A stretch of DNA of 64,000 nt, taken from contig NZ_JAPRAQ010000030.1 of NCBI RefSeq assembly GCF_029989365.1, positions 31,170 to 95,169 on the forward strand, given 5' to 3'. A model generated the notes under the pieces. The model ran no database searches, was not told the DNA's origin, and was given only the letters and a program-made list of their open reading frames with translations. The position numbers and the translations under genes were made by a program. The DNA comes from Bradyrhizobium sp. Arg816 (GTDB taxonomy: Bacteria > Pseudomonadota > Alphaproteobacteria > Rhizobiales > Xanthobacteraceae). Positions 18,294 through 27,284 of this stretch are shown here, in pieces; the first letter of the stretch is position 1, and each line of letters begins with the position of its first letter.

Positions 18294-18911
18294 GCGCAGA
18301 GGCAGCCATTCCGATGACTATGAAACCACTGGTTATAGCCAGACTATTACAATAAGCTCGCACCCAGCGATGGCTGTCCTCCCCAATTGCTTCGAGAAAT
18401 CAGGCAACGGTGAGGTGGTGACCCCAGTAGCGCGCGCCGTCTTCTGGTTGACCATCGCAAGCGTTCTGGCGGGGCGATAGCTTGCGACTAGCAGCAGAGA
18501 AGGCACCACGTCAGAGGTACCTGCGCTGTTTTCCGCGCACCACGACTGGATAGGACGAATGGTCAACTAGAGCTCGAAAGGGAAACGAATATTCTCCAGT
18601 TGGCTGGTTCTGGTTGTTGCCTTTCACAAGTGCGATCAGGCCGGTGACCACGAACCACCATGCCCTTCCGCCGGGAACAGCAAGGACAACCTAGTTGCGG
18701 GGCGCATGTGCCATCGCTTCCAGTATGGACTGCGATGAAAAAGGGAAAGCGCAGCATGGAGCCAACAGGCCAATGCGAGCTGATAGCGATTGCCGTCTTG
18801 GCGCGAAAGGAGATTGGCGTGCGACCATTGGGTAGGTACCAAAGCGACCAGAAATTAGTTATCGTTGCTCTGATTTCGGTAGAGTTTTCAGCTGGGTAGG
18901 AGTTTCAAGCA
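18294..18911. other. intergenic, regulatory site only
   Basis: About 620 bases between the first XRE gene and the DUF2285 gene. Apart from the operator-like site at 18331 I see no gene. The promoter for the DUF2285 gene should be near its 3' end, but no clear elements were identified. Confidence 0.4.
18331..18340 (-). promoter_or_regulatory. operator-like near-palindrome, copy 1
   Basis: ggttatagcc, preceded by aaaccact, lies 38 bases upstream of the XRE start at 18293. Its reverse complement, ggctataacc, is exactly the sequence at 21761-21770 upstream of the paralogous XRE gene at the same spacing. The core GGYTATARCC is self-complementary apart from one position pair, as expected for a dimeric XRE repressor. 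Confidence 0.45.
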
Positions 18912-19184
18912 GTGCCAGCCGAGCCGAAGATCGCAGAATTGGCGCCCAGCGTCGACGAGCTCACGTCGTATGACAAGGAGCACGCTGTTGCCTACATGCG
19001 ACTTCTTGATGCCGACGCTGACAAGGCAGATTGGCGTGAAATTGCGCGGATCGTGCTTGGGCTTGACCCGACCGTTGAACCGGATCGAGCGCGACGCACG
19101 TTCGAAAGTCATCTGACGCGGGCCAAGTGGCTCGCGGGCAAGGGCTATCGTGATCTGCTACGTAGCGGTTGGCCAAAACAATGA
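18912..19184 (+). CDS. single-domain DUF2285 protein (QseM-like antiactivator)
   Basis: A 90-residue protein beginning at a GTG with TAGGAG 9 bases upstream. Residues 40-83 (DWREIARIVLGLDP, then RARRTFESHLTRAKWLAGKG) match the DUF2285 helix-turn-helix family. In M. loti ICEMlSymR7A, the single-domain DUF2285 protein QseM binds and blocks TraR and FseA, keeping conjugative transfer off. The frameshifted fseA-type gene starts about 160 bases downstream on the same strand, and an XRE repressor is encoded upstream on the other strand, which fits a QseM-like role. The role is inferred from family and context. Confidence 0.75.
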   Translation: MPAEPKIAELAPSVDELTSYDKEHAVAYMRLLDADADKADWREIARIVLGLDPTVEPDRARRTFESHLTRAKWLAGKGYRDLLRSGWPKQ

Positions 19185-19347
19185 TCAGAGCGGATGTCGA
19201 GGTCGTCGCAATCGTCGCAATCGCAAAAGTTGATTGTTCCATCGATTAGTTGCGTGGAAGACGCGCACACGGTAAGCAAGCAGCCGGAAAGCGCCACAAT
19301 CATCGGCTGCATTCCGCCGCGTCTGAAAATTGAGCGGGAAAGGTGCG

Positions 19348-19542
19348 ATGGCGGATACTGACTGGAGATCTGGGGAAGCGTACAGCGGCCTGAAGACGGC
19401 AGATGCTGCCGACCTGGCCTGGGAGTGGCTGCGCCGGGATCACGACTACCAAGAGGATTATAAGCGGTTATCTCGCCGCGAACGTTCAAGCGCGGCGGCG
19501 GGCGAGTTCCGACGCAAGTGGGGGCTCTCGTTTTCCTGCTGA
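19348..19542 (+). CDS. fseA: FseA-type activator, N-terminal frame
   Basis: A 64-codon frame MADTDWRSGEAYSGLKTADA... with AAAGG upstream of the ATG, matching the short DUF6499-type N-terminal domain that precedes DUF2285 in FseA-like activators. It stops at 19542, just after FRRKWGLSF. The DUF2285 part continues in the +1 frame. In M. loti ICEMlSymR7A the equivalent genes msi172 and msi171 are joined by programmed +1 ribosomal frameshifting to give FseA, the activator of element excision. The same organisation here suggests a functional frameshift rather than a mutation. Confidence 0.75.
   Translation: MADTDWRSGEAYSGLKTADAADLAWEWLRRDHDYQEDYKRLSRRERSSAAAGEFRRKWGLSFSC
19531..19536 (+). promoter_or_regulatory. 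candidate +1 ribosomal frameshift site
   Basis: At the join the sequence is TCG TTT TCC TGC TGA in the first frame. Slipping one base forward on TTTT gives TTT CCT GCT GAT and continues in the DUF2285 frame. The protein would read GLSF then PADPQKTF without a gap. The stop TGA three codons later prevents a long unshifted product. Slippage on the T run is inferred from the sequence. Confidence 0.55.
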
Positions 19543-20125
19543 TCCGCAAAAGACTTTCGACAAGCAAGCAGTCTTTTGGGCGCCTGAGGTGCTGCCGACC
19601 GTACTGGCTGTGCGGGCGGCCAACCGCATTGCGCCCAAAAGTTATCAGCTCGATTTCGACAATCTGGCGGGCGGCGAGCTTCGCCGTGCGCCGGATGGAT
19701 GGCATGCGATCGTGCCGCTCGGGGGCACGAAGCATCGCCTTTGGCTAGGAGAGCTTCCGGCGAGCGGATATGCTGTCGTCGTTGATCTGCCGCTCGATGC
19801 CGATTTCGAGCTTCGCCTGGGGGCCGCACGTCGATTTTGGCTTGCCCTTCAGCGTCGGGCGCTCGGAGAGCCGCCACTTGCTTTGCCTGCTTTGAAGCGG
19901 CGTCGGCTGATCCTGGCGTTGCGCGCAGTGGATGGATGGCAGGAAGGAAATAGCTATCGCCAAATCGCGCAAGGCCTGTTTGGAAGTCATCGTATTGCCG
20001 AGCGCGCCTGGAAAACAGACGATTTGCGCAGCCGAACCATTCGACTTGTTAAGCTGGGGCAGCGCCTCATGCGCCTACGCTGGCGAGCATTGCTCGACAA
20101 ACGCAGGGGCAGGGATGACAAGTAG
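19532..20125 (+). CDS. fseA: FseA-type activator, DUF2285 C-terminal frame
   Basis: About 197 codons continuing from the +1 shift: PADPQKTFDKQAVFWAPEVL, then LPLDADFELRLGAARRFWLAL, and the DUF2285 domain in the last third (LRAVDGWQEGNSYRQIAQGL, RAWKTDDLRSRTIRLVKLGQ). There is no credible independent start with a ribosome-binding site near the join, so translation probably depends on frameshifting from the upstream frame. The fused product would be about 258 residues. It would act as a DNA-binding transcriptional activator of excision and transfer genes, none of which are visible in this window. Confidence 0.75.
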   Translation, partial: FPADPQKTFDKQAVFWAPEVLPTVLAVRAANRIAPKSYQLDFDNLAGGELRRAPDGWHAIVPLGGTKHRLWLGELPASGYAVVVDLPLDADFELRLGAARRFWLALQRRALGEPPLALPALKRRRLILALRAVDGWQEGNSYRQIAQGLFGSHRIAERAWKTDDLRSRTIRLVKLGQRLMRLRWRALLDKRRGRDDK

Positions 20126-20374
20126 TGGGTTGCGGCGCGATAAATGGCCTACCTTCCGTTCTGCCAGCCAATTCTTCTGCTGACTGTCACGATGGGGGGC
20201 GGATAGGATAAAGTCTTTGCGCTCCGCTCTCTCATTGTTGGCGTCTTTGCTGCAACAGAGGGGGCGCTATCTCCGTAGGCTTTGCGGATTATGCGTGAAT
20301 GGTTTTCTTAAGTTGAGGCGCCCTCGACCTGAACATTGATTCCTCCCTGCACCGGATTGAGGCACCGCTAGACC

Positions 20375-21283
20375 TCAGGCAGCCTGCGCAAGTACGACCT
20401 TCTTGCAAAGACGAGCCAGCCATCGGCAAAACGAACGTGCGATCTCGGGGTGCGCGCTGCGATCTACGGCATAAGCGCGATATTGCATGCCACTTGGAGT
20501 GCGGGTGCCAGGGATGATTTGCAAAGCGCCCCCTCTGACTAGATCTCCGACGATGATTTCCGGCGCGACAAGAAGGCATTTTCCCGTCATGACTGCCGGC
20601 AGCGCAAGATAATTATGATCATACCGGGCGCCCACTCGTATGTCGCTCGAAGACAGATTCATGGCTCTCAGCCATGTCGGCAGGATGTCGGGGCGGGATG
20701 TGATGTTCAGTATCGGGGTTGTGCGAACGATCGAGAGCTCTCGGCCTCCGACCAGATTTGGCGGGCCGACGCACACCAGTTCCTCTTTGTAAATCTCCCA
20801 ACTGTCGGCGGGTTCGATGACGGAAAGATCCCGTGTAATCAAAATATCGAAATCATCCGAAGATGTCGGGTGCGCCAGCGAGCTGATGATGTCCACGATA
20901 ACGCCACCCGCTTCAGAAGAGAAAGCCTGCAAATTTGGAATAAGGATAGAGAAAGAAAAGGTCGATAGTGACGTGCGGACCACGATCCGATTCGTTCCTG
21001 CGCCTGCGCGGCGTCGCATTCTCTTCGCCGTGAAACTGACGGTTTCGAGCGGTTCAGACACTGCGTTTGCGAATAGCCTTCCGAACTCGGTCAAATCGCT
21101 GCGCCGTCCACGCCGCTCGATGAGGTCAGCCCCCAGATAATCCCGCAGTACAGCCAAATAACGGCTCACCGAACTTTGCGTTGTCCCCAAAGTGGTGGCC
21201 GCGCGCGTGACGCTGCCTTCGCGGGCAACGGTCACAAAAGCGCGGATGGCATTTAGAGGCACTTCATCGTCTCGAGCCGCCAT
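20375..21283 (-). CDS. LysR-family transcriptional regulator
   Basis: A 302-residue LysR-type regulator from the ATG at 21283. The winged HTH lies at residues 8-65 (LNAIRAFVTVAREGSVTRAA, LGTTQSSVSRYLAVLRDYLG), and residues 90-290 form the two-lobed effector-binding domain. The N-terminus resembles GcvA-type members (PLNAIRAF). The C-terminal domain is complete. LysR regulators usually control a divergent neighbour, but the region upstream (21284-21441) contains no gene on the plus strand, so its target is not evident. Its ligand is unknown. Confidence 0.88.
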   Translation of the reverse strand: MAARDDEVPLNAIRAFVTVAREGSVTRAATTLGTTQSSVSRYLAVLRDYLGADLIERRGRRSDLTEFGRLFANAVSEPLETVSFTAKRMRRRAGAGTNRIVVRTSLSTFSFSILIPNLQAFSSEAGGVIVDIISSLAHPTSSDDFDILITRDLSVIEPADSWEIYKEELVCVGPPNLVGGRELSIVRTTPILNITSRPDILPTWLRAMNLSSSDIRVGARYDHNYLALPAVMTGKCLLVAPEIIVGDLVRGGALQIIPGTRTPSGMQYRAYAVDRSAHPEIARSFCRWLARLCKKVVLAQAA

Positions 21284-21441
21284 TGTCTGCTCCGGCGCCA
21301 GAATCAAAGTCCATCACAATATTCGATGCCCATGGCCGGATCGCTGCGTATCAGCGTCCGCCACGCATAAAACCCTCGTATGACGCGATACCTGCGCCCG
21401 GAGCGCACGACATCAGTGTCTCAGATGGTGTCTGTCAGGGG

Positions 21442-21723
21442 TTAAGTCCTTTTGCCGCGTGCGGGCTTCGGCTTGCGGCCTTTAGGTAAGGTTGCAGGTG
21501 GCGGGGCGCCCTTGGATGGCCGAACAAACAGTTCGGAGACAGCTACGCCGAGCGTCTTGGCAAGGCGATCAAGAAGATCGACTGTCGGGTTCGCTTGTTG
21601 GCGCTCAAGTCCGCTCATGTAGGAGCGATCAACTCCTGCATCGTAAGCCAATTGCTCCTGCGGAATACCGCGCTGGACGCGGATCCGGCGCACATTGTAA
21701 GCCACAAGCGCACGAGCTCTCAT
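21442..21723 (-). CDS. XRE-family repressor (QseC-like), copy 2
   Basis: A 93-residue paralogue of the repressor encoded at 18012-18293, with HTH PQEQLAYDAGVDRSYMSGLE and a basic, Pro-rich tail (KGRKPKPARGKRT). The two proteins have the same length and architecture and differ mainly in the linker and tail. Upstream sequence is also conserved between the copies, including catgcgc near the start and the operator-like site at 38 bases. A segmental duplication followed by divergence is the simplest explanation. Whether both repressors act on the same operators is unknown. Confidence 0.8.
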   Translation of the reverse strand: MRARALVAYNVRRIRVQRGIPQEQLAYDAGVDRSYMSGLERQQANPTVDLLDRLAKTLGVAVSELFVRPSKGAPPPATLPKGRKPKPARGKRT

Positions 21724-21760
21724 GCGCGAAAGCAGCCATTTCGACGGTCATCAAACCACT

Positions 21761-21770
21761 GGCTATAACC
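21761..21770 (-). promoter_or_regulatory. operator-like near-palindrome, copy 2
   Basis: ggctataacc, preceded by aaaccact, sits 38 bases before the XRE start at 21723, exactly as at the first copy. The inverse relation of the two sequences (each is the reverse complement of the other) supports a symmetric binding site. Confidence 0.45.
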
Positions 21771-21919
21771 TACCTAAAAACATCACCGGATTGGATGGTA
21801 TGCGAGCCACCGTATCGCCTTTCCCGGACGCTACTGGAGCGGCCCGCACATGCGCCGGTATGTCGACCGTCTTTCAATTCGTGGCGGCACAGGTTTTCCG
21901 TAAGCGCTTAGCCGCGACC

Positions 21920-23509
21920 CTATTGAGGCTGACTTGACGTTTTGCGGAATCGCCACGGCATGAGGTCTTCGATGCTGCTATGGGGATGGCCGTCGATGAT
22001 CGCCTCGAGTGTTTCGGTGATGTAGGCAGCCGGGTTGACGTCGTTGAGCTTGCAGGTAGCGACGATCGAGGCAAGCAAGGCCCAGTTTTCCGCGCCGACT
22101 TCATGACCGGCGAAGAGCGCGTTTTTCCTGGTCAAGCAGACTGGCCGGATGGCGTTCTCGACGGGGTTTGTGTCGAGTTCGAGACGCCCGTCTTCGAGGA
22201 AGCGGGTCAGGCCCTGCCAATGATTGAGCGCATAGCGGATGTCCTCGGCGAGCTTCGAGCCGCTGGAGATCATCGACAGCTGTTTCTCGAACCACGGCTT
22301 CAACGCGGCGGCGATGGGCAGCGAGTGCTCCTTGCGCACGGCCAGCCTGGTGTCCGGCGATGAACCACGTACCATGGCTTCGATGGCGTAAAGCTGTGCG
22401 ATCTGCCGGACGGCGGCCTCGGCGATCGGCGATTTGCTGTTGCGGGCCAATTTGACGAAGCGCCGGCGCAAATGGCTCCAGCAATGCACGAGCGTCCACG
22501 GCCCTTGCGGTCGAGCGACTTCGGTCAGCCGGTCATAACCGTCATAGGCATCGCATTGCAGGAAGCGTCCGTTAAAGCCGTCCAGGAACTGCTCAGCGAA
22601 GGCGCCGCTGCGGCCGGGGGCATATCGGAACAGCACGATCGGCGGACTTGGGCCGCTATGGCCGCGGTCGTCGGAGACGGTCGCCTAGAAGTAGCCCTTC
22701 TTCGTTTGGCCACGCCCGGGATCGAGCACCGGCGCCGTAGTTTCGTCCATGAACAGACGATCCGCCGCGGCCAGATGGCGGCGCATGTGGTCGGCAACGG
22801 GTTGGAGATGGAAGCAGGCGCGGCCGGACCAATTGCCCAGTGTCGCCCGATCAAGCCGGATCCCCTGGCGCGCATAGATCTCGGCCTGACGGTAAAACGG
22901 CGTATGGTCGCCAAACTTGGAGACAATCACGTGCGCAATCGCCGCTTCGGTCGGTAGTCCACCAGGCACGACATGCTCCGGTGCGTACGCCTGCACGACA
23001 GGGCCCGAGCAGCGGCGACAGATGTATTTCGGGCGGCGCGTGACCAACACGCGCCATTGCGCCGGAATCACGTCCAGGCGTTTGCTGACGTCCTCGCCGA
23101 TCTTCGTCATGGCGCCGCAACCGCACTGACAGAGCGTGCTCGCAGGCTCGATGATCCGTTCCACCCGCGGCAAATGGGCAGGCAAGCAGCCGCGATTGCG
23201 ATGAGAAGCTTGATCCGGAACGCTCCGCGATCGGCCCTTGATCACAGCCTCGGCTCTCTCCTGCGCCGCGTCCAGGATGCCTTGCGCGATCTCCACGTCT
23301 TCCAGCGGTAAGTGATACTGATCTGGCCGCAGCTTCTCGGACTTCGCGCCGAACTTTTCGCGGCGCAATTCGCCGAGGATGACCTCCAGCCGACGCCGCG
23401 CTTCCTCCGACGCCGCCAGCGCCCCCTGATGCTCGCTCAAGGCCGCCTGCGTTTGCGCCAAAAGCGCTTTCAGTTGTTCATTTTCGTCGCGCAACGCCGC
23501 GATGCTCAT
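21920..23509 (-). pseudogene. tnpC: IS66 transposase TnpC interrupted by an amber codon
   Basis: The frame runs from MSIAALRDENEQLKALLAQT to the end, about 530 codons, with IS66 landmarks: leucine-rich start, zinc-binding CQCGC region, catalytic DETTAPVLDPG, QCDAYDGYDRL, and NPVENAIRPVC near the end. A TAG at 22685-22687 interrupts it after TKKGYF. The same frame continues directly with ATVSDDRGHSGPSPP, where other IS66 transposases have Trp, so a single TGG-to-TAG change explains it. Without suppression the product lacks its second and third catalytic acidic residues. Confidence 0.88.
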
Positions 23510-23578
23510 ACGCTATTTCGAGCACATCGCCGCCGCGCGTGCCACGTTCAAAATAACTTCCGAGTCATTCTGCCGCAG

Positions 23579-23932
23579 TTAGCCAGCCGCCTGGGGACGC
23601 CGTGCTTCTTCCGGGCGGACCAACCTCCAATCCAGCCCCTCGAACAGGGCTGCGAACATCGCCGGCGATATCCGCATCACGCCGTCTCCGATCGTTGGCC
23701 AAACGAACTTGCAACCTTCGAGACGCTTGTGCACCAATACCAGGCCCGTTCTATCCCAGACCAAAATCTTGATCCGGTCCGCTCGTTTCGATCGAAACAC
23801 GAAGGCTGCGCCGCTGAACGGGTCGAGACGAAGCATCTCCTGCACCTTCGCCGCAAGCCCATCGTGGCCACAGCGGAAGTCGATCGGCCGCGTCGCGATG
23901 TAAATCTTCAGATTGGCACTGGCTGCGATCAT
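23579..23932 (-). CDS. tnpB: IS66 accessory protein TnpB
   Basis: A 117-residue protein with the family pattern: KIYIATRPIDFRCGHDGLAA, AAFVFRSKRADRIKILVWD and the conserved end FVWPTIGDGVMRISPAMF. It is intact and starts in an overlap with the tnpA stop, as is usual in IS66. TnpB is required for transposition of several IS66 elements, but its biochemical role is unclear. Confidence 0.9.
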   Translation of the reverse strand: MIAASANLKIYIATRPIDFRCGHDGLAAKVQEMLRLDPFSGAAFVFRSKRADRIKILVWDRTGLVLVHKRLEGCKFVWPTIGDGVMRISPAMFAALFEGLDWRLVRPEEARRPQAAG

Positions 23933-24351
23933 CGTGACGCCCGCACTGCGCGGATCACCCGGGATAGCTGCTCGCCATCTATGGCTGTGTCCGTCCGCAG
24001 CACGACATCGCCGATCGCGATCTCAAGCTTGATCGCCGGAACCTGACGCTCCTCCAACGCGCCTTCCACGACTAGCGGCGCGAATGTCGGCTCCGACGCC
24101 TCGCACGGCGGCAACATGCCTCGCTGTCGAAATCGCCGCCGCCAATCGTAGATCTGCCAGCGCGTCGCTCCGTGCTTGCGCGCCACCTCGGACACCTGGG
24201 CACCCGGTAACAGACTCTCGGCGACAATCCGAGCTCTCTCAGCCTCCGAACGCACACGGCGGCCCGACGGCCCTTCAAGGACCTCCAGCCGGCTAACCGG
24301 CCGTATCGATGAGCCGTCCAAATGGACATCCTTTTTGCTGTCCAATTCCAT
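23929..24351 (-). CDS. tnpA: IS66 accessory protein TnpA
   Basis: About 140 residues from MELDSKKDVHLDG. It has a helix-turn-helix of the IS66 OrfA type (RIVAESLLPGAQVSEVARKH, ATRWQIYDWRRRFRQRGML) and the conserved C-terminal IEIAIGDVVLR-like segment (LEIAIGDVVLRTDTAID). It is the first gene of the element and overlaps tnpB. The frame is open upstream to 24387, beyond the likely start. Confidence 0.88.
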   Translation of the reverse strand: MELDSKKDVHLDGSSIRPVSRLEVLEGPSGRRVRSEAERARIVAESLLPGAQVSEVARKHGATRWQIYDWRRRFRQRGMLPPCEASEPTFAPLVVEGALEERQVPAIKLEIAIGDVVLRTDTAIDGEQLSRVIRAVRASR

Positions 24352-24464
24352 CCCAAACCTCCGTCCAACCCGGAGGCTTCTTCGCACAGCTATCCAGATC
24401 CTGAAGCAAGGGTTTTCGCTTAGCGCTTACGGTTTTCCCGGCGCTGGCCGAAGCTCACCCGAAC

Positions 24465-24503
24465 TGTCACCTCGGCAGCGGTTCGATTCCGCTGCCCAAC
24501 TTG
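24465..24503 (+). other. tRNA T-arm-like sequence
   Basis: The stretch agcgg-TTCGATT-ccgct (about 24476-24492) folds as a tRNA T-arm with a 5-bp stem and a 7-base loop, and is followed by gcccaact, which could be an acceptor strand. No matching 5' half of a tRNA was found, even after removing the IS66 insertion. It may be a tRNA 3'-end fragment of the kind left at integration sites, or a chance match. Confidence 0.25.
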
Positions 24504-25594
24504 CACGAACGCCCCAGACAGCGATCCGACCTATGTCGAGTGGAAGCACGCAGGCGCGCCGACCGGCTGGTCGCGCGACATCCACGGCTTAAGGCAAGCA
24601 AAGATGCTGACTGAGCGAGGCGATGCTCCTCCATTCATCGAAATGGAGTTGCAGCTCCGATGAAATGAGCCGGCGCAGACGATCGCGATCGCAGCGACAG
24701 CCGTTCAACCAAGGTTATTGTGGTCTGTATCCCTGGATCCGCTCAGACGGCACGTTTCAGGGACCCTAACCTTGTTCATTCTCTCGACTCAGATACCGGT
24801 ACAAAATCTTTGTGGACGTTCCGCACGGCGCCACCAGCCATGATACGGAATTTTAGGCGCTCCCGTCCGCTCAAGAGGCACGCCGGCGAACTCTCTTAAC
24901 TGAGGCTCAAGGAACGCGAGCCGGTCGGGTTATCAAGTATAACGACCAGTTCAGAGCAAACGCGGTGCGGCAAATCGTAACCTACTTTGGCAGCAGCCAT
25001 TGACTGCACAAGAGTGGCGTCCAGAGAGCAAAGTCTCGCAGCGTCGACTTGGAAGGGGCAGGCGATAGCGCGAGGGCAAGCGGCGAGCGTCGCGAATTGG
25101 ATCCTCCACTTTGAAGTCGAACAGATGGCCACGCGGATCGTTACCCATGATGTATGAGCCGGAACGAATTCGGATTCGGCGTGCCGTTGAGACTAGCTGA
25201 GAGATTTTCGGCTTGGGCGTTGTCCAGTCCATTCGAACGTCGCGGGCTGGCATATCCTTTAGATTACTCAGCTGAGAGACTTCGATGTTGCCCAGCGTGC
25301 CAGGAGCGACGAGGGTGTCAGGAAAGAGTTGTTCAGAACACGGAGAGCAGCACAGACGCGACTGGCGCCATGGAAAGAATCCGATTCTGCTCCTGCTAGC
25401 CGCTATGTGAGCGAAACTAGCGGGTGGCTCGGCGATCGGCTAGTGAAGCCCTTAAAGCCCTGTTCCTGGCCGATGCCGCAAGCCTCTGTGTCGCTGGCCA
25501 CCTTTGCTCCCGTGAGGGGCAAGCCCCTCGCGGTGTTGGTATTGCCGAAAGGTACCGCAGGGCACCTAACTGTAGGAGCGGGCAAGCCTTCGAA

Positions 25595-25875
25595 GGCGCT
25601 GTCCCTAGCGTGCCAGTGACGTCAAGGATTAACGGCGACGTGACTCGGCGCTCAATCCCTGGAAAAGCGCTGTCCCTGCCACGCGCCGCTAACCTTAGCA
25701 CCAGCCTTGCCCCATTCGGCATCAACGCTGGCACTAGCGCGGGCGCGACTCGGCGCCGGTCGGTTGGGACTGGATCGGCGCTGTCCCTGCCGCGCCTGCG
25801 CTGCAGATTGAGGTTAGCAGGAACGTGACTCGGCGCGGTCCCATTCTGGTAATGACGCTGTCTCTACCACGCGTC
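25595..25875 (+). repeat. degenerate short direct repeats
   Basis: The motif gcgctgtccctgccrcgc begins at 25596, 25667, 25778 and, less perfectly, 25855. Before three of the copies there is a second motif, cgtgactcggcgc or close, about 30 bases upstream (25639, 25747, 25825). The intervals (71, 111 and 77 bases) and the intervening sequences are irregular, so this is not a CRISPR array. It may be a decayed tandem duplication or a repeated small element. Confidence 0.5.
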
Positions 25876-27284
25876 GCTAACCCCGGCGGCTCTGTACCCA
25901 CGCTAGCTTTCCAAAAGCTGACGAAACCCGTGCGGCAATTCACAAACGAACCGCAGCTGTCGTGGCCGATTGCGGACTATGCTCACTGACGGCCGCTGAC
26001 CGCCCCATCAGCACACGCAGCCAAAAATGAAACCGATCGCTCCCAAGCCTGGAATGAAGTATAGGCGGCGCAAGTACAGAGTTCAACAAACCCGCTCACC
26101 GGGACCAGAAAATTGGTCCTAGAGCATGCGTGTGCGCACAGCATGATAATGCATTGGTAGTCTGTTCAGTTGAAGGATCGTCCTCAGAGAGCGGGTGTGC
26201 GCGCCAAATTCGCATTCGCTTGGCCTCAAGATTCGTGAAGGCCGCATCAGGCTGCGTGACGTGGTGTCGACTGTAACCGGACCAGTGTTATGGGCGGGGC
26301 AGCTTTGCCGTATAACTTGGCTATATCGCGTGTCCAATCGGTTAGGTGGTCGGCCGGCCAATGACGAATACACATTGGTTGACCGCATCCCCACAGCGGC
26401 AGGAAGTCGAAGTGGATCACCGCCTCCAAATAACGGCCCGTCGCCGGGGGCGGGGTCATCAGGCGCGAATAAAGCTCAGGATCGTCAACGGGCCATCGAT
26501 GAATAGAGACGATTTCACATGGCGCCGAACTCGCGCCGCCAGAGCCTACCCCGTTTCCCGAGGTGCAGCCAACGCTATCGGTTCGATGCGCCAGGATCGG
26601 GGCTGCGAATTAACGCGCGCAGTAGCATAAGAGTGCTGTCAATTGTCACTACCAGATCCGGGTGTTGGGGAGGCAATACTGGCATCGTAAGGTTACGGAC
26701 AGGTCGGATGCACATATGGGTGTTCCCAATAGGCTTCGAGAGACGCATGCCATGGCAAACATGAATCTCAGCTCCCAATCCGTTGCAGGCGCATGCGCGC
26801 GACAGCGGACCGTCACCGACCAAAAACGCACCAAATTTGGAGCACTGGTCCCGAGACGTTCAGGTTCCCAGATGAGACGTGTCATGAAACCAATAGCGCG
26901 GGTCGCAGCATTAAAGCGCGCGCGGGCACTCTCCGATTTCGACCGGTGCTGCGCAATCTGGTGGCTCTATCGCCTCCATTTCGGCATCAATCAGGACGTG
27001 ATGTTGGCCCTTGCCGCGGTCACGATTGTCTAGGAGAGATCCCGCTGCGGCACTTAGGCCTCGCGACATCGGCGACCTTTCATGCGAGCGCTGGCACTGC
27101 CGTACTAAACTGCACCAGGTTGCGCATTGGCTGGCGGACAGAAAAATCTCAGCCTAACGCCAAACGTCTCACGTCTCCCCCAGCCCACTAAGGTCGCAAT
27201 CACATCGAGTGCCGGCGGACTGCGGGCACACAGTAGCACCAGGATATACGTGAGCAGACCGCACAAGCCGAACTAAGGCGCGGA

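Larger units (their letters stand above)
21900..24430 (-). mobile_element. IS66-family element with 8-bp target duplication
   Basis: The ends are inverted repeats: GTAAGCGCTTAGC at the left and its near-complement gcttagcgcttac at the right. Immediately outside both ends is the same 8-base sequence ggttttcc (21892-21899 and 24431-24438), the target duplication length typical of IS66. The element holds tnpA, tnpB and tnpC on the minus strand. tnpC carries an in-frame stop, so this copy is probably unable to move by itself although its ends are intact. Confidence 0.9.
24431..27284. other. 2.8 kb of decayed DNA
   Basis: No intact gene is visible. Reading frames are short and low-complexity. Two things stand out: the T-arm-like sequence near 24480 and a set of short repeats at 25595-25875. 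A peptide-like stretch SDPTYVEWKHAGAPTGWSRD encoded on the plus strand at about 24520-24580 looks like a remnant of a real gene that I cannot identify. Confidence 0.4.

Noticed and set aside
24465..24503. complete tRNA gene
   Set aside because: Only a T-arm and possible acceptor strand can be folded; no D-arm or anticodon arm lies upstream, even across the IS66 insertion.
25595..25875. CRISPR array
   Set aside because: Repeat units are unequal in length and sequence and spacers are irregular; no cas genes are present in the window.
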